Positions 7,473 to 17,026 are shown, counted from the stretch's first letter. The stretch: 20,757 nucleotides of DNA from CAZDYI01 sp964509765 (GCA_964509765.1 CAZDYI010000124.1:1-20757); one strand, 5' to 3'. Notes: generated by a model not told the origin, from the sequence alone. A program made the numbers and translations.

Positions 7473-8909
7473 ATGTCGCTCTACCTCGAACACTTCAAGC
7501 TCCGCGAGCTGCCCTTCCGGATCACCCCTGCGGTGGAGTTCTTCTTCCGCGGCTGCGTGAGGGGCGAGACCCTCGACGCGCTCAAGTACGCCATCGACAA
7601 CGGCGAGGGGATAATGTCGGTCGTCGGCGAGGTCGGCACCGGCAAGAGCATGCTCTGCCGGGTGCTGATGACGGAGCTCGCCAACGAGGTGCGCCTCGTC
7701 TACGTCGCCAACCCGAGCTTCTCGGACCTCGAGATCATCTACCACATCGCCGAGGAGCTCGGCCTCGAGATCTCCGCCGACCAGCACCAGGTCGCCCGCA
7801 GCCTGCAGAACCGCCTCATCGAGCTCAACCAGGCCGGCGAGCGCGTCCTGGTCTGCATCGACGAGGCCCAGGCGATGCCGGACGCCTCGCTCGAGCAGAT
7901 CAGGCTGCTTTCGAACCTCGAGACCAGCACCGACAAGATCGTCCAGATCGTGATGTTCGGCCAGCCCGAGCTCACCGACAAGCTCGCCCAGAAGCACATG
8001 CGCCAGCTCCGCGAGCGGATCACCTCGTCGTTCAGCCTGCGCAACCTCAACCACGACGAGGTCAGCGAGTACATCGTCCACCGCCTGAGCAAGGCCGGCG
8101 CCGCGGAGCCCGACGGCATCTTCACCGGCTCGGCGGTCGGCACGATCTCCAAGGTCTCACAGGGCATCTCGAGGCGTATCAACATCCTGTGCGACAAGTC
8201 GATGCTCGCGGCCTTCGCCGACGACTCCGACCGGGTGACCAACGCCCACGCCCTGCAGGCGGCGCGCGACGCGCGCTACCGGAGGCTCGGCGGCGACGGC
8301 GAGGAGCACGTGCCCCGGCGCGGCCAGGCGGCGCGGGCCGCCTTCGGCGGGGTCGCAGTCTTCGCCGCGATTGCCGCGGTCGCCTACCAGATGAACGGCG
8401 ATCCCGAGCCGGCGGCAAGCCCCGCGCAGGCGGACGCGGCGGTCACCCAGCCTGCGCCGGCGAGGCCCGCGGCAACTGCTACGGTCGCGGTCGCCGAGCC
8501 GGCCCCGCAGCCGGCGATCGGCAAGGCCGAGCTCGTCGACAACCCGAGGTGGGGGTCGTACCCGCCGACTAGCTACCTGCGGCTGCGGCTCAACGCGACG
8601 CAGACCCTGTTCGACCGCCTCGAGGATCCGGGCCTGTACACCGCGCGGATACTCACGGTGCGGCGCGACCGGCCGATCGACATCGAGCGCTACCTGCGCG
8701 ACCTCGCGCGCTTCTTCACCGTGCGCAACGTGATGGTCTACCCGTCGGTCGCCGAGGGCGAGGAGGTCTTCGTGATCACCTACGGCACCTACCCGAGCGA
8801 GTTCCAGGCCGAGCTGTTCATCCACGAGCTGCCGTCGTTCTTCCGCTCGAACAAGCCGTTCATCCAGGCGATCGCGGTGTCGCAGCTCGAGTCCTCGGGC
8901 AACTGGTGA
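7473..8909 (+). CDS. ExeA/DamX-like AAA ATPase with transmembrane helix and SPOR-like C-terminus
   Basis: The 478-residue protein starts with MSLYLEHFKLRELPFRITPA, typical of ExeA/MshM/XrtA-system ATPases. An AAA+ domain spans about residues 10-270, with Walker A GEVGTGKS (52-59), Walker B VLVCIDEAQ and the arginine-rich LRERITSSFSLRNL. A single transmembrane helix follows (about 289-308), then a Pro/Ala-rich periplasmic linker and a roughly 100-residue C-terminal domain ending VFVITYGTYPSEFQAELFIHELPSFFR, whose pattern resembles SPOR domains that bind denuded peptidoglycan. The same order (cytoplasmic ATPase, membrane span, SPOR) occurs in DamX. A role at the cell wall or in a secretion/pilus/exopolysaccharide machine is inferred. 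Its stop overlaps the kdsD start (GTGA), which ties it to LPS genes. Confidence 0.8.
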   Translation: MSLYLEHFKLRELPFRITPAVEFFFRGCVRGETLDALKYAIDNGEGIMSVVGEVGTGKSMLCRVLMTELANEVRLVYVANPSFSDLEIIYHIAEELGLEISADQHQVARSLQNRLIELNQAGERVLVCIDEAQAMPDASLEQIRLLSNLETSTDKIVQIVMFGQPELTDKLAQKHMRQLRERITSSFSLRNLNHDEVSEYIVHRLSKAGAAEPDGIFTGSAVGTISKVSQGISRRINILCDKSMLAAFADDSDRVTNAHALQAARDARYRRLGGDGEEHVPRRGQAARAAFGGVAVFAAIAAVAYQMNGDPEPAASPAQADAAVTQPAPARPAATATVAVAEPAPQPAIGKAELVDNPRWGSYPPTSYLRLRLNATQTLFDRLEDPGLYTARILTVRRDRPIDIERYLRDLARFFTVRNVMVYPSVAEGEEVFVITYGTYPSEFQAELFIHELPSFFRSNKPFIQAIAVSQLESSGNW

Positions 8910-9871
8910 CCGCCGGCCGCGACCACCTCGAGGTCGCGCGCAGGACCCTCCGCCTTGAGTCGCAGGGCATCCTCGACGCGATGGACGGACTCGACGGAGG
9001 CTTCGGGCGCGCGGTCGACGCGCTGCTCGCGACCGAGGGCAAGGCGGTCACGACCGGCGCCGGGAAGTCCGGCCACGTCGCGCGCAAGATCGCCGCGACG
9101 CTCGCGAGCACCGGCACGCCTTCGTTCTTCCTCCACCCCTCCGACGCATGCCACGGCGACCTCGGCATGGTCGCGCCGGGCGACGCCATCGTCGCTGTCT
9201 CGCGCTCGGGCGAGTCAGACGAGCTCGGCCGCGTGGTCTCGCACGGCGGCAGGATCGGCGCCCCGATAATCCTGCTGACCTCGGAGCGCGAATCGAGGCT
9301 CGCCAAGGCGGCCGACATCGTCGTCACGATCGAGGCCGGCGCGGAGGCCTGCCCGCTCGAGCTCGCGCCGACGACCTCGACCACCGCGGCGCTCGCGGTC
9401 GGCGACGCACTGGCGATGGCGCTGTTGTCCGCGCGCGACTTCACCCCCGAGGACTTCGCCCGCACCCACCCGGACGGCTCGCTCGGGCGGAGGCTGCTGA
9501 CGAGGGTCGCAGACCTGATGGTCACCGGCGACGCCGTCCCGCTGGTCGGACCCAGCGCGACGGTCGCGGAGGCGATAGTCGAGATGAGCGCCAAGAGGCT
9601 CGGCATGACTCTCGTTGAGAACGGCGGCGAGCCCGGCATCCTCACCGACGGCGACCTGCGCCGCTTCCTCGAGCGCGGTGACGACATCCACAATACCGAG
9701 GTCCGCGACGCGATGACGCCGAAGGCGCTCGCGATCGAGCCCGGCAGGCTCGCGTCCGAGGCCCTCGCCCGCATGGAGGAGCGCCGGATCACCCACCTCG
9801 CCGTGGTCGAGGGCGGCGAGATGGCAGGCGCGATCGACATCCACGCCCTGATGGCCGGGAGGGTCGGCTGA
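8906..9871 (+). CDS. kdsD: Arabinose-5-phosphate isomerase KdsD
   Basis: KdsD interconverts ribulose 5-phosphate and arabinose 5-phosphate, the first step to Kdo for LPS. The 321-residue protein has an N-terminal SIS sugar-isomerase domain with TGAGKSGHVARKIAATLAST (residues 50 onward), the HPSDACHGDLGM active-site segment and SRSGESDEL. Two CBS domains follow (about 205-265 and 270-320; GILTDGDLRRFLERG lies in the first and ITHLAVVEGGE in the second). The GTG start overlaps the preceding stop. The usual neighbour kdsC (Kdo-8-phosphate phosphatase) is missing: lptC follows after 25 bases. Confidence 0.94.
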   Translation: MTAGRDHLEVARRTLRLESQGILDAMDGLDGGFGRAVDALLATEGKAVTTGAGKSGHVARKIAATLASTGTPSFFLHPSDACHGDLGMVAPGDAIVAVSRSGESDELGRVVSHGGRIGAPIILLTSERESRLAKAADIVVTIEAGAEACPLELAPTTSTTAALAVGDALAMALLSARDFTPEDFARTHPDGSLGRRLLTRVADLMVTGDAVPLVGPSATVAEAIVEMSAKRLGMTLVENGGEPGILTDGDLRRFLERGDDIHNTEVRDAMTPKALAIEPGRLASEALARMEERRITHLAVVEGGEMAGAIDIHALMAGRVG

Positions 9872-9896
9872 GCGCCGCAGGCCGGCGGCGCGGCCG

Positions 9897-10391
9897 GTGA
9901 GGTTCGTCCCGCTGGTCCCGCTCGCCTGCCTCGCGGTGGGCGCGGCGCTCGTCGAGACCGTGATGCGGGCGCCGAAGGACCGCGCCACCCGCGACTTCTC
10001 GGTCGAGATAGACACCGCGAGCGTCCGCGCTGCCACGCCGGAGCTGCGGAGCAGCTTCGAGGCCGGGCAGATCAGCATCGAGCCCGGCGCGAGCGTCGCG
10101 CGCGGGGTCGGCGGCTCGATGATGCACGAGTCGGGCTCGCGGAACTTCGCCGCCGAGCGTATGACCGGCGGACCCGACGGCGGGATCGTGCTCGAGGGAA
10201 GCGTCAGGATCTGGAACGACCGGGAGCTGCTCGAGTCCGAGCGCGTCGTCGTGGCGAGGACGGGATCGGTCTCCGGCAGCAGCGTCAGGCTCACCGCCGG
10301 CGGGAACACGGTGGCGGCGGAGTCCTTCCGCCACGAGCCGAACGGCGACCTGACCCTCGAGGGGTCGGTGCGGGGGACGCTGGACAATTGA
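9897..10391 (+). CDS. lptC: LPS export protein LptC
   Basis: LptC is a bitopic inner-membrane protein that receives LPS from the LptBFG transporter and passes it to LptA. The 164-residue product has one N-terminal membrane anchor (VPLVPLACLAVGAALVET) and then a periplasmic beta-rich OstA/jellyroll segment (IVLEGSVRIWNDRELLESERVVV). It is slightly shorter than the Escherichia coli protein. Sequence conservation in this family is low, so the call rests on topology and on its place between kdsD and lptA. The GTG start is 25 bases after kdsD, the largest gap in this cluster, and the stop overlaps the lptA start. Confidence 0.82.
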   Translation: MRFVPLVPLACLAVGAALVETVMRAPKDRATRDFSVEIDTASVRAATPELRSSFEAGQISIEPGASVARGVGGSMMHESGSRNFAAERMTGGPDGGIVLEGSVRIWNDRELLESERVVVARTGSVSGSSVRLTAGGNTVAAESFRHEPNGDLTLEGSVRGTLDN

Positions 10392-11106
10392 CGGGGCGCC
10401 GCGGAATCCTCGTTGCCCTGGCCGCGGGGCTTGCGGCCTGCGCCGCGGCCGCCGACGAGTACGACGTAAGCGCAAACGGAATGAGGATGGCCGACGGCCG
10501 GTTCACCTTCTCGGGCGACGTGCTGGTGACCGGCGGGGGGCTCAGGCTCGAGGCGGACGAGATCGTCGTGTTCGAGGGCGTCTACGAGGTCAGCGGCTCG
10601 CCGGCGCGGATGAGCTACACCTCGGCCGGCGCTGTGACGAACCTGTCGGGCAGCTCGATCGTCTTCTCCGACGAGGACGGCAGCGTCGAGCTCGGCAGCG
10701 GCGGCGTGGTCAGCCGCGGGCCGATGCGGGTGTCGGCGGGCAGGGTCAGCTACTCGCTCGAGGGCCGCTCGCTCGCCGCGGGCGGCGGGGTCGAGTTCGA
10801 GGACGGCGACATCAGCGCCACCGGCAGCGCTGTGTCGGCGGGCGGCGGAGACTCGCTGTTGCTCCGGCTCACGGGCTCGCCGGCGTTGATCGACATGCCC
10901 GGCGGCGAGGACGTGCGCCTGCAGGCCTCGGCTGAGAGCATCGAGTACGACGAGACGCGCGGCAAGGTCCGGCTGCAGGGCGGCGTGGTCGCCAACCTCG
11001 GCAAGGAGAGGCTCGTGGGCGAGACGATCGACTACGACGTGCGGCAGGGCTCGTTCGTCGCCGAGCCCGACGAGGACGGCCGGGTCCACGCCACCATCCA
11101 GACCAG

Positions 11107-11110
<4 letters not shown>
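10388..11110 (+). CDS. lptA: LPS transport periplasmic protein LptA
   Basis: LptA forms the periplasmic bridge for LPS between LptC and LptD. The 240-residue product starts at TTG, overlapping the lptC stop as TTGA. An N-terminal export signal (GILVALAAGLAACAAAA) is followed by repeated beta-strand units of the OstA fold, such as MADGRFTFSGDVLVTGGGLRLEADEIVV and the late GKVRLQGGVVANLGKERLVGETIDYDV. It is longer than the E. coli LptA of 185 residues. The signal region contains LAAC (residues 15-18), which fits a lipobox, but an AAA/D signal peptidase I site is also present a few residues later. It is certainly exported; whether it is a lipoprotein cannot be decided here. Confidence 0.87.
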
Positions 11111-11840
<730 letters not shown>

Positions 11841-11844
<4 letters not shown>

Positions 11845-13043
11845 AGGCATCACTCGGGCAGCGGGCCGAGCAGAGCCTCTCCCACGCCCAGGTCCCGCGG
11901 CTCGCCGGCCGGCTGCTGTCGCTCGGGGCCTTGGGGCTCGCGGCGGAGCTGCGCTCAATCGCCGAACAGAACCCCGCGCTTGAGTACGACGAGCCCGCGC
12001 TCCCTCCTGCCCGCGGCTCGCAGCCGACCCTCGCCGAGCACCTCGCGCAGCAGCTCGAGACCACTCCGGTCCCGGCGCGGGTCCGCGCCGACGCCCTCCT
12101 CTGCCTCGGCGAGATGGACCCGAGGGGCTACCTCGCCGGCCCCGGAGAGGTGGCCGCGGCAACCGGCCTCACTCTCGCCAGGGCGGAGAGGGCTGTTGCC
12201 GCCATCCGCAGGCTAGGCCCGGTCGGCGTCGGCGCGCGGGACCTCGCCGACCGCCTGCTGATGCAGCTCGACGACATGGACGGCGGGCCGGACGTCGCCA
12301 GGGCGCGGGCGCTAGTCGCCGACCACTTCAAGGCGCTGTCGCGCGGCCGGCGCGACCTCCTACCCAAGGCCGGCCTCGAGAGTGCGCTCGCCGTCATCGA
12401 CGGGCTGCGCCCGAGCGTCGCCAACGAGTTCGCCGAGGCCGCCGAGGCCCTCGTCCCGGAGCTCGAGGCCTACCGGACCAGGGGCTACTGGAAGGTGCGG
12501 CCCGCGGAGGGCCGCGGGGCGGCAAGGCTCGCTGACGGCGCGGCGTCGGGAAGGGGCGGCGGCCCGTGGCGCCGCAAGGTCCGCGAGGCGCGGGCGGTGG
12601 TCGGCGCGCTCGGCTTCCGCGGCGAGACGATGCTGCGCGTCGCGCAGGCGCTCGTCGACAGGCAGCGTGGATTCCTCGAGCACGGCAGGGCCCAGCTCCG
12701 CCCCGTCCGGCTGCGCGACGTCGCGGCCGACACGGGCCTTGCGGTCAGCACCGTGGCGGCGGCGGTGAGCAACAAATCCATGGCCACGCCGTCGGGAGTC
12801 GTTGCGTTAAAATTCCTCGTTCAGCGCAAGGCGGCAGGCGGAGCGAACCAGGTGTCGGCCGCCGCCCTGCAGGAGGCGATCAAGGGCCTCGTATCCGCTG
12901 AGGACCCCGCAGAGCCGCTGACCGACGAGGCGATCATGAACAGACTCAGGACCGACGGCCTGGCGGCCAGCAGGAGGACCGTGGCCAAGCACCGGGCGCG
13001 CGCCGGGCTTGCCCCGTCGAACCTGCGCCGGCACAGGGCCTGA
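11841..13043 (+). CDS. rpoN: RNA polymerase sigma54 factor RpoN, short and divergent
   Basis: Sigma54 directs RNA polymerase to -24/-12 promoters that need AAA+ activators. The gene encodes 400 residues from a GTG that overlaps the lptB stop; E. coli RpoN has 477. Region I keeps the helical pattern but has lost most of the usual glutamines (QSLSHAQVPRLAGRLLSL). The core domain shows LGPVGVGARDLADRLL. The helix-turn-helix reads VRLRDVAADTGLAVSTVAAAVSNKSMATPSG, where the usual STVSRVT...KY is altered. The RpoN box is intact as SRRTVAKHRARAGLAPSNLRR near the C-terminus. The acidic region II is very short. Identity is clear from the RpoN box and gene order; the changes suggest altered or reduced promoter use. 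Its likely partner activator is encoded at 3931-5295. Confidence 0.9.
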
Positions 13044-13045
13044 GC

Positions 13046-13345
13046 GTGCAGGTCGTCGTCAGCGGAAGGCACATGGACGTCACCGAGGCGCTCCAGGAGC
13101 ACGCGACGCAGCGCGCGCTCAAGGCCTGCGACCACCTGGTCGCGGCCCCGGCCAACTGCAAGGTCGTCCTCGGGCTCGACTCCGGCGTCCACAAGGCGGA
13201 GTTCGTGGTGCACCACCGCGGCCGCGACTTCGTCGCCCACGCGCAGAACCCCGGCGACATGTACGCCGCGATCGACGCGGCCTCGAACAAGCTCCGCCGG
13301 CAGCTCGACGACTTCAGCTCCAAGGGGCAGGCGGGCCGGCGGTGA
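13046..13345 (+). CDS. hpf: Ribosome hibernation promoting factor, short form
   Basis: This 99-residue HPF/YfiA-family protein binds the 30S decoding region and helps store ribosomes as inactive dimers. The opening QVVVSGRHMDVTEALQEHA and the internal segments HKAEFVVHHRGRDFVAHAQN and DMYAAIDAASNKLRRQLDDF match the family's beta-alpha-beta fold. It lacks the C-terminal dimerisation domain of long HPF. The GTG start follows the rpoN stop by two bases, and its own stop overlaps ptsN (GTGA). The rpoN-hpf-ptsN order is conserved in many Proteobacteria. Confidence 0.93.
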   Translation: MQVVVSGRHMDVTEALQEHATQRALKACDHLVAAPANCKVVLGLDSGVHKAEFVVHHRGRDFVAHAQNPGDMYAAIDAASNKLRRQLDDFSSKGQAGRR

Positions 13346-13848
13346 GCGAGCGGATCATCCTCCCCTCGGAGCTGATCGTCCCCGGCCGCGTGCTTCTCGA
13401 CGTCACCGCGAGCGGCAAGAAGCGCCTCTTCGAGGAGATCGGGCTCGCCTTCGAGAACACCGAGGGCCCGACGCGGGGCGTCGTGTTCAAGAGCCTGCTC
13501 GAGCGCGAGCGCCTCGGCTCGACGGTCATCAGCGACGGGGTCGCGGTGCCCCACGCGCGGCTCGCCGACCTCAAGCACCCGCTTGCCGCCTACCTGCGGA
13601 CCCTCGAGCCGATCGAGTACGACGGCCCGGACGCGAAGGTGCGGCACATGTTCGTCCTGCTCGTCCCGGGCAAGGCCGACGACGTCCACCTGAAGATCCT
13701 CTCGATCATGTCGCGGATGCTCACGGACCGTGAGTTCATCGGCGACGCGGAGTCCTGCGCGAACCGCGCCGAGTTCATCGGCCTCGTCAACGAGTGGGAG
13801 GAGGCCAACCTGCCGGGCAGCGTCAGGGACCAGTCGGCGACGGGCTGA
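13342..13848 (+). CDS. ptsN: Nitrogen-PTS regulatory protein EIIA-Ntr (PtsN)
   Basis: PtsN is the terminal phospho-acceptor of the regulatory nitrogen PTS (PtsP-NPr-PtsN) and modulates potassium and nitrogen responses rather than transporting sugar. The 168-residue protein has the EIIA-fructose/mannitol fold with VVFKSLLERERLGSTVISDGVA leading to the phosphorylated His71 in VAVPHAR, then MFVLLVPGKADDVHLKILSIMSRML. The GTG start overlaps the hpf stop. Neither NPr (ptsO) nor rapZ follows; mnmG comes next after four bases. Confidence 0.94.
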   Translation: MSERIILPSELIVPGRVLLDVTASGKKRLFEEIGLAFENTEGPTRGVVFKSLLERERLGSTVISDGVAVPHARLADLKHPLAAYLRTLEPIEYDGPDAKVRHMFVLLVPGKADDVHLKILSIMSRMLTDREFIGDAESCANRAEFIGLVNEWEEANLPGSVRDQSATG

Positions 13849-13852
13849 GGCC

Positions 13853-15700
13853 GTGCCCCGTAAGGACGGCACGCCGGGCGTCGTCGTTGTCGGCGGCGGC
13901 CACGCAGGGATGGAGGCCGCGGCGGCCGCGGCGCGGATGGGGGTCCGCGCGACCGTCGTCACCCACAGCATCGACACCGTCGGGCAGATGTCGTGCAACC
14001 CCGCCATCGGCGGGATCGGCAAGGGCCACCTCGTAAGGGAGGTCGACGCCCTCGACGGGATCATGGGCCGCGCCGCGGACCTCGCGGGCATCCACTACCG
14101 CACCCTCAACGCGAGCAAGGGACCCGCGGTGCGCGCGACGAGGGCGCAGTCCGACCGGAGCCTCTACCGGGTTGCTGTGCGGCGCCTAGCCGAGGAGCAC
14201 CCGCTCGTCGACCTGCTGCAGGGCGAGGCGACCGGCCTCGACGTCAGGGACGGCGCCGTCCGCGGCGTTCGGCTCGCAAGCGGCATCGACGTTCCGTGCG
14301 CTGCGCTCGTCGTCACCGCCGGCACCTTCCTCGGCGGCAGGATGCACTGCGGACGGAGCAGCACGGAGGGCGGCCGGGCCGGCGACAGGCCATCGGTCGC
14401 GCTCGCCGACTTCCTGCGCGGCCTCGGCCTGCCGGCGGGCAGGCTCAAGACCGGAACGCCGCCGCGGATCGACGGCAGGACCGTCGACTTCTCCGCGCTC
14501 GAGCCCCAGCCTACCGAGGACCCGCTGCCGCGCTTCTCGCTTCTCGGCCCGCCGGACGGGAGGCCGCGCCAGGTCAACTGTCACATCACGCACACCACGG
14601 AACGCACCCACGAGATCGTCCGCGCCGCCCTTCCGGACTCGCCGGTCAACACAGGCGCGATCGAAGGCGGCGGCCCGCGCTACTGCCCGTCGATCGAGGA
14701 CAAGGTCGTGCGCTTCGCAGGGCGCGACTCGCACAAGGTCTTTCTCGAGCCGGAAGGGCTTGAGACCTCCGAGGTCTACCCCAACGGCATCTCGACCGCG
14801 ATCCCGCCCGCGGCCCAGCTCGAGATGGTGCGCTCGATCCCCGGACTGGAGAACGCCCGCATCACCCGCCCAGGCTACGCGGTCGAGTACGACTACTACG
14901 ACCCGCGCGCGCTGACGCCCGCGCTCGCCGTACCCGGCGTCGAAGGCCTGTTCCTCGCCGGGCAGGTCAACGGCACGACCGGCTACGAGGAGGCCGCGGC
15001 GCAGGGAATCCTCGCCGGCGCCAATGCCGCGCTTGCCGTCCTCGGCAGGGAGCCGTGGTGGCCGTCCCGCGACGAGGCCTACATCGGCGTCCTCGCCGAC
15101 GACCTGACCGCGCTCGGGGTGACCGAGCCATATCGGATGTTCACCAGCCGGGCCGAGCACCGCCTGAGCCTCAGGGAGGGCAATGCCGACCTGCGCCTCA
15201 CCGAGGCCGGGCGCGACCTCGGCCTCGTCGGCGAGGTGAGGTGGAAGGCGTACTGCGAGCACCGCGAGGCGGTCGAGCGCGGCCTCGATGGGCTGCGCGG
15301 GACCAGGACCGCGGGACTCGGCCTCGAAGGCGGAGAGGGGGAGGGGCTGACCGCAGCCGACTGGCTGCGCCGTCCGGAGGCGCGGCTGTCGCAGCTGCCC
15401 GACGGAATCCTCAAGGGAGCTCCTACCGGCTGGGCCGCGGCCGAGGTCGAGGCCCGGATCAAGTACGAGGGGCTGATCAGGCGCCAGGACGCAACCGTTG
15501 CCCGCGAGCGCGAGATGGACGGAACGCCCCTGCCGGACGGCATCGACTACGCAGTCGTTTCCGGCCTGTCGAACGAGGCGCGCGAGAAGCTCGCCGAGCA
15601 CAGGCCCGCGACGCTCGGCCAGGCCTCGCGCATCAGCGGCATCACCCCGGCGACGGTGTCGGTGCTGCGCATCCACCTCGCCAGGTCGGCCCGTGCCTGA
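13853..15700 (+). CDS. mnmG: tRNA uridine-5-carboxymethylaminomethyl modification enzyme MnmG (GidA)
   Basis: With MnmE, MnmG installs the carboxymethylaminomethyl group at wobble uridine 34 using FAD and methylene-tetrahydrofolate. The product of 615 residues is near the family norm. Motifs include the FAD site VVVVGGGHAGMEAA at the N-terminus, the catalytic cysteine in MSCNPAIGGIGKGHLVREVDALDG (Cys48), KTGTPPRIDGR, a second key cysteine in NCHITHTTERTHEI, and the TSRAEHRLSLREGNADLRLT segment. The C-terminal helical region interacts with MnmE. GTG 13853 is four bases after ptsN and puts the FAD motif in the right place; a longer upstream frame would overlap ptsN. The stop lies within the rsmG start region (8-base overlap). 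Confidence 0.97.
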   Translation: MPRKDGTPGVVVVGGGHAGMEAAAAAARMGVRATVVTHSIDTVGQMSCNPAIGGIGKGHLVREVDALDGIMGRAADLAGIHYRTLNASKGPAVRATRAQSDRSLYRVAVRRLAEEHPLVDLLQGEATGLDVRDGAVRGVRLASGIDVPCAALVVTAGTFLGGRMHCGRSSTEGGRAGDRPSVALADFLRGLGLPAGRLKTGTPPRIDGRTVDFSALEPQPTEDPLPRFSLLGPPDGRPRQVNCHITHTTERTHEIVRAALPDSPVNTGAIEGGGPRYCPSIEDKVVRFAGRDSHKVFLEPEGLETSEVYPNGISTAIPPAAQLEMVRSIPGLENARITRPGYAVEYDYYDPRALTPALAVPGVEGLFLAGQVNGTTGYEEAAAQGILAGANAALAVLGREPWWPSRDEAYIGVLADDLTALGVTEPYRMFTSRAEHRLSLREGNADLRLTEAGRDLGLVGEVRWKAYCEHREAVERGLDGLRGTRTAGLGLEGGEGEGLTAADWLRRPEARLSQLPDGILKGAPTGWAAAEVEARIKYEGLIRRQDATVAREREMDGTPLPDGIDYAVVSGLSNEAREKLAEHRPATLGQASRISGITPATVSVLRIHLARSARA

Positions 15701-16274
15701 GGCGGCCGCCGCGGCTGCGCTGGACGGTTATCTGGACCTGCTGCGCAAGTGGTCAGCCGTGCACAACCTCACCGGCGGCGGGACGAAGGACGGGCATCGC
15801 GGCCTCGCACATGACTGCGAGCCCCTGGTCCGCGCCGCGTCCTCCACCGACGGGCCCGCGTGTGACGTCGGCTCAGGCGCCGGCATGCCGGGGGTGATGG
15901 TCGCGATCGACCGGCCCGGCCGCAAGGTTGCCCTGGTCGAGTGCGAGGGCAGCAAGGCGGCGTTCCTCGAGCAGGTGCGCATAGAGCTCGGCCTTGGCAA
16001 CGTCGAGGTCGTCCACTCCCGGGTCGAGGACTGGCGGCCGGACGACCCGCCCGCCCTGATCTGCGCGCGAGGCTTCGCGAGCCTGTCCGCGCTCGCCGCG
16101 GCATGCGACGCACTGGTCCGGGCCGGAACCAGGATGCTAGCCCTCAAGCCGAAGGACCCGGCAAGCGAGATCGCGGACCTCGAAAGGAACCACCCGCGCT
16201 GGGTGGTGCGCGGGTGCGCCAGCCTCGACGGCTCGCCGTCGCGATTCATGGTCGACGCCGTGGCCAGCCGGTGA
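15693..16274 (+). CDS. rsmG: 16S rRNA (guanine-527-N7)-methyltransferase RsmG (GidB)
   Basis: RsmG methylates G527 of 16S rRNA using S-adenosylmethionine; loss gives low-level streptomycin resistance in several bacteria. The 193-residue protein shows LLRKWSAVHNLTGG near the N-terminus, the SAM-binding motif CDVGSGAGMPGVMVAI (about residues 57-72), LVECEGSKAAFLEQV and ICARGFASLSAL. Its GTG start overlaps mnmG, the usual partner, and its stop overlaps parA (GTGA). The mnmG-rsmG-parA-parB order is the classic origin-proximal cluster. Confidence 0.95.
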   Translation: MPEAAAAAALDGYLDLLRKWSAVHNLTGGGTKDGHRGLAHDCEPLVRAASSTDGPACDVGSGAGMPGVMVAIDRPGRKVALVECEGSKAAFLEQVRIELGLGNVEVVHSRVEDWRPDDPPALICARGFASLSALAAACDALVRAGTRMLALKPKDPASEIADLERNHPRWVVRGCASLDGSPSRFMVDAVASR

Positions 16275-17026
16275 GCGTCGTCGCGATCACAAACCGCAAG
16301 GGCGGCACGGGCAAGACGACCACCGCGGTGAACCTCGCCGCCTGCCTCGCGGAGATGGGCCACTCGGTGCTGCTCGTCGACGCCGACGCCCAGGCCAACG
16401 CGACCGCCTCGCTCGGGGCCGAGGTCGCAACGCGCGGCGCGGGGACAAGCGCCCTGATCACGGACGGGAGCTCCGTCAGCGACGCGACCGTCGGCTGCTC
16501 CGTCGAGGGGCTCGACCTCGTGCCCGCCGGGCCGGACCTCGCCACCGCCGAGATGGAGCTCGGGGGCGGCGACGAGGCGGCGGGAACGCTGCGCGACAAG
16601 CTTGCCGGCGACCGGCACGACTTCGTCATCATCGACACCCCGCCGTCGATGGGCAAGCTCGCGGCCCTGGCGCTGGTCGCGGCGCAGGACGTGATCGTCC
16701 CGCTGCAGTGCGACTACCTGTCGCTCGAGGGCCTGCGCGAGTTCGCCGCCAACCTGAGCAGGCTGCGCGACGGGCTCAACCCCGGCATGCGGCTCGCCGG
16801 CCTGCTCAAGACGATGTACGACGGGCGGACCCGCCTCGCGCGGGACGTCTCCGACGAGCTCGACCGGCACTTCGGCTCGAAGGTCTTCAGGACCTCGATC
16901 CCGCGCAACGTCCGCCTGGCCGAGGCGCCGAGCTACGGGGTTCCGGTCACCGCGTACGACCCCGGCTGCCCCGGCGCCAAGGCGTACCGCGAGCTCGCGA
17001 AGGAATGCGTGGAGCGCCTCCAGTGA
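16271..17026 (+). CDS. parA: Chromosome partitioning ATPase ParA (Soj family)
   Basis: ParA is a deviant Walker-type ATPase that binds DNA nonspecifically and moves ParB-parS complexes during chromosome segregation. The 251-residue product carries the deviant Walker A KGGTGKTTT (residues 10-18, signature lysine at position 10), VLLVDADAQANAT, the Walker A' FVIIDTPPSMG, and RTSIPRNVRLAEAPSYGVPV near the end. There is no N-terminal DNA-binding domain, as in chromosomal Soj and unlike plasmid type Ia ParA. It overlaps rsmG and parB by four bases each. Confidence 0.96.
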   Translation: MSVVAITNRKGGTGKTTTAVNLAACLAEMGHSVLLVDADAQANATASLGAEVATRGAGTSALITDGSSVSDATVGCSVEGLDLVPAGPDLATAEMELGGGDEAAGTLRDKLAGDRHDFVIIDTPPSMGKLAALALVAAQDVIVPLQCDYLSLEGLREFAANLSRLRDGLNPGMRLAGLLKTMYDGRTRLARDVSDELDRHFGSKVFRTSIPRNVRLAEAPSYGVPVTAYDPGCPGAKAYRELAKECVERLQ

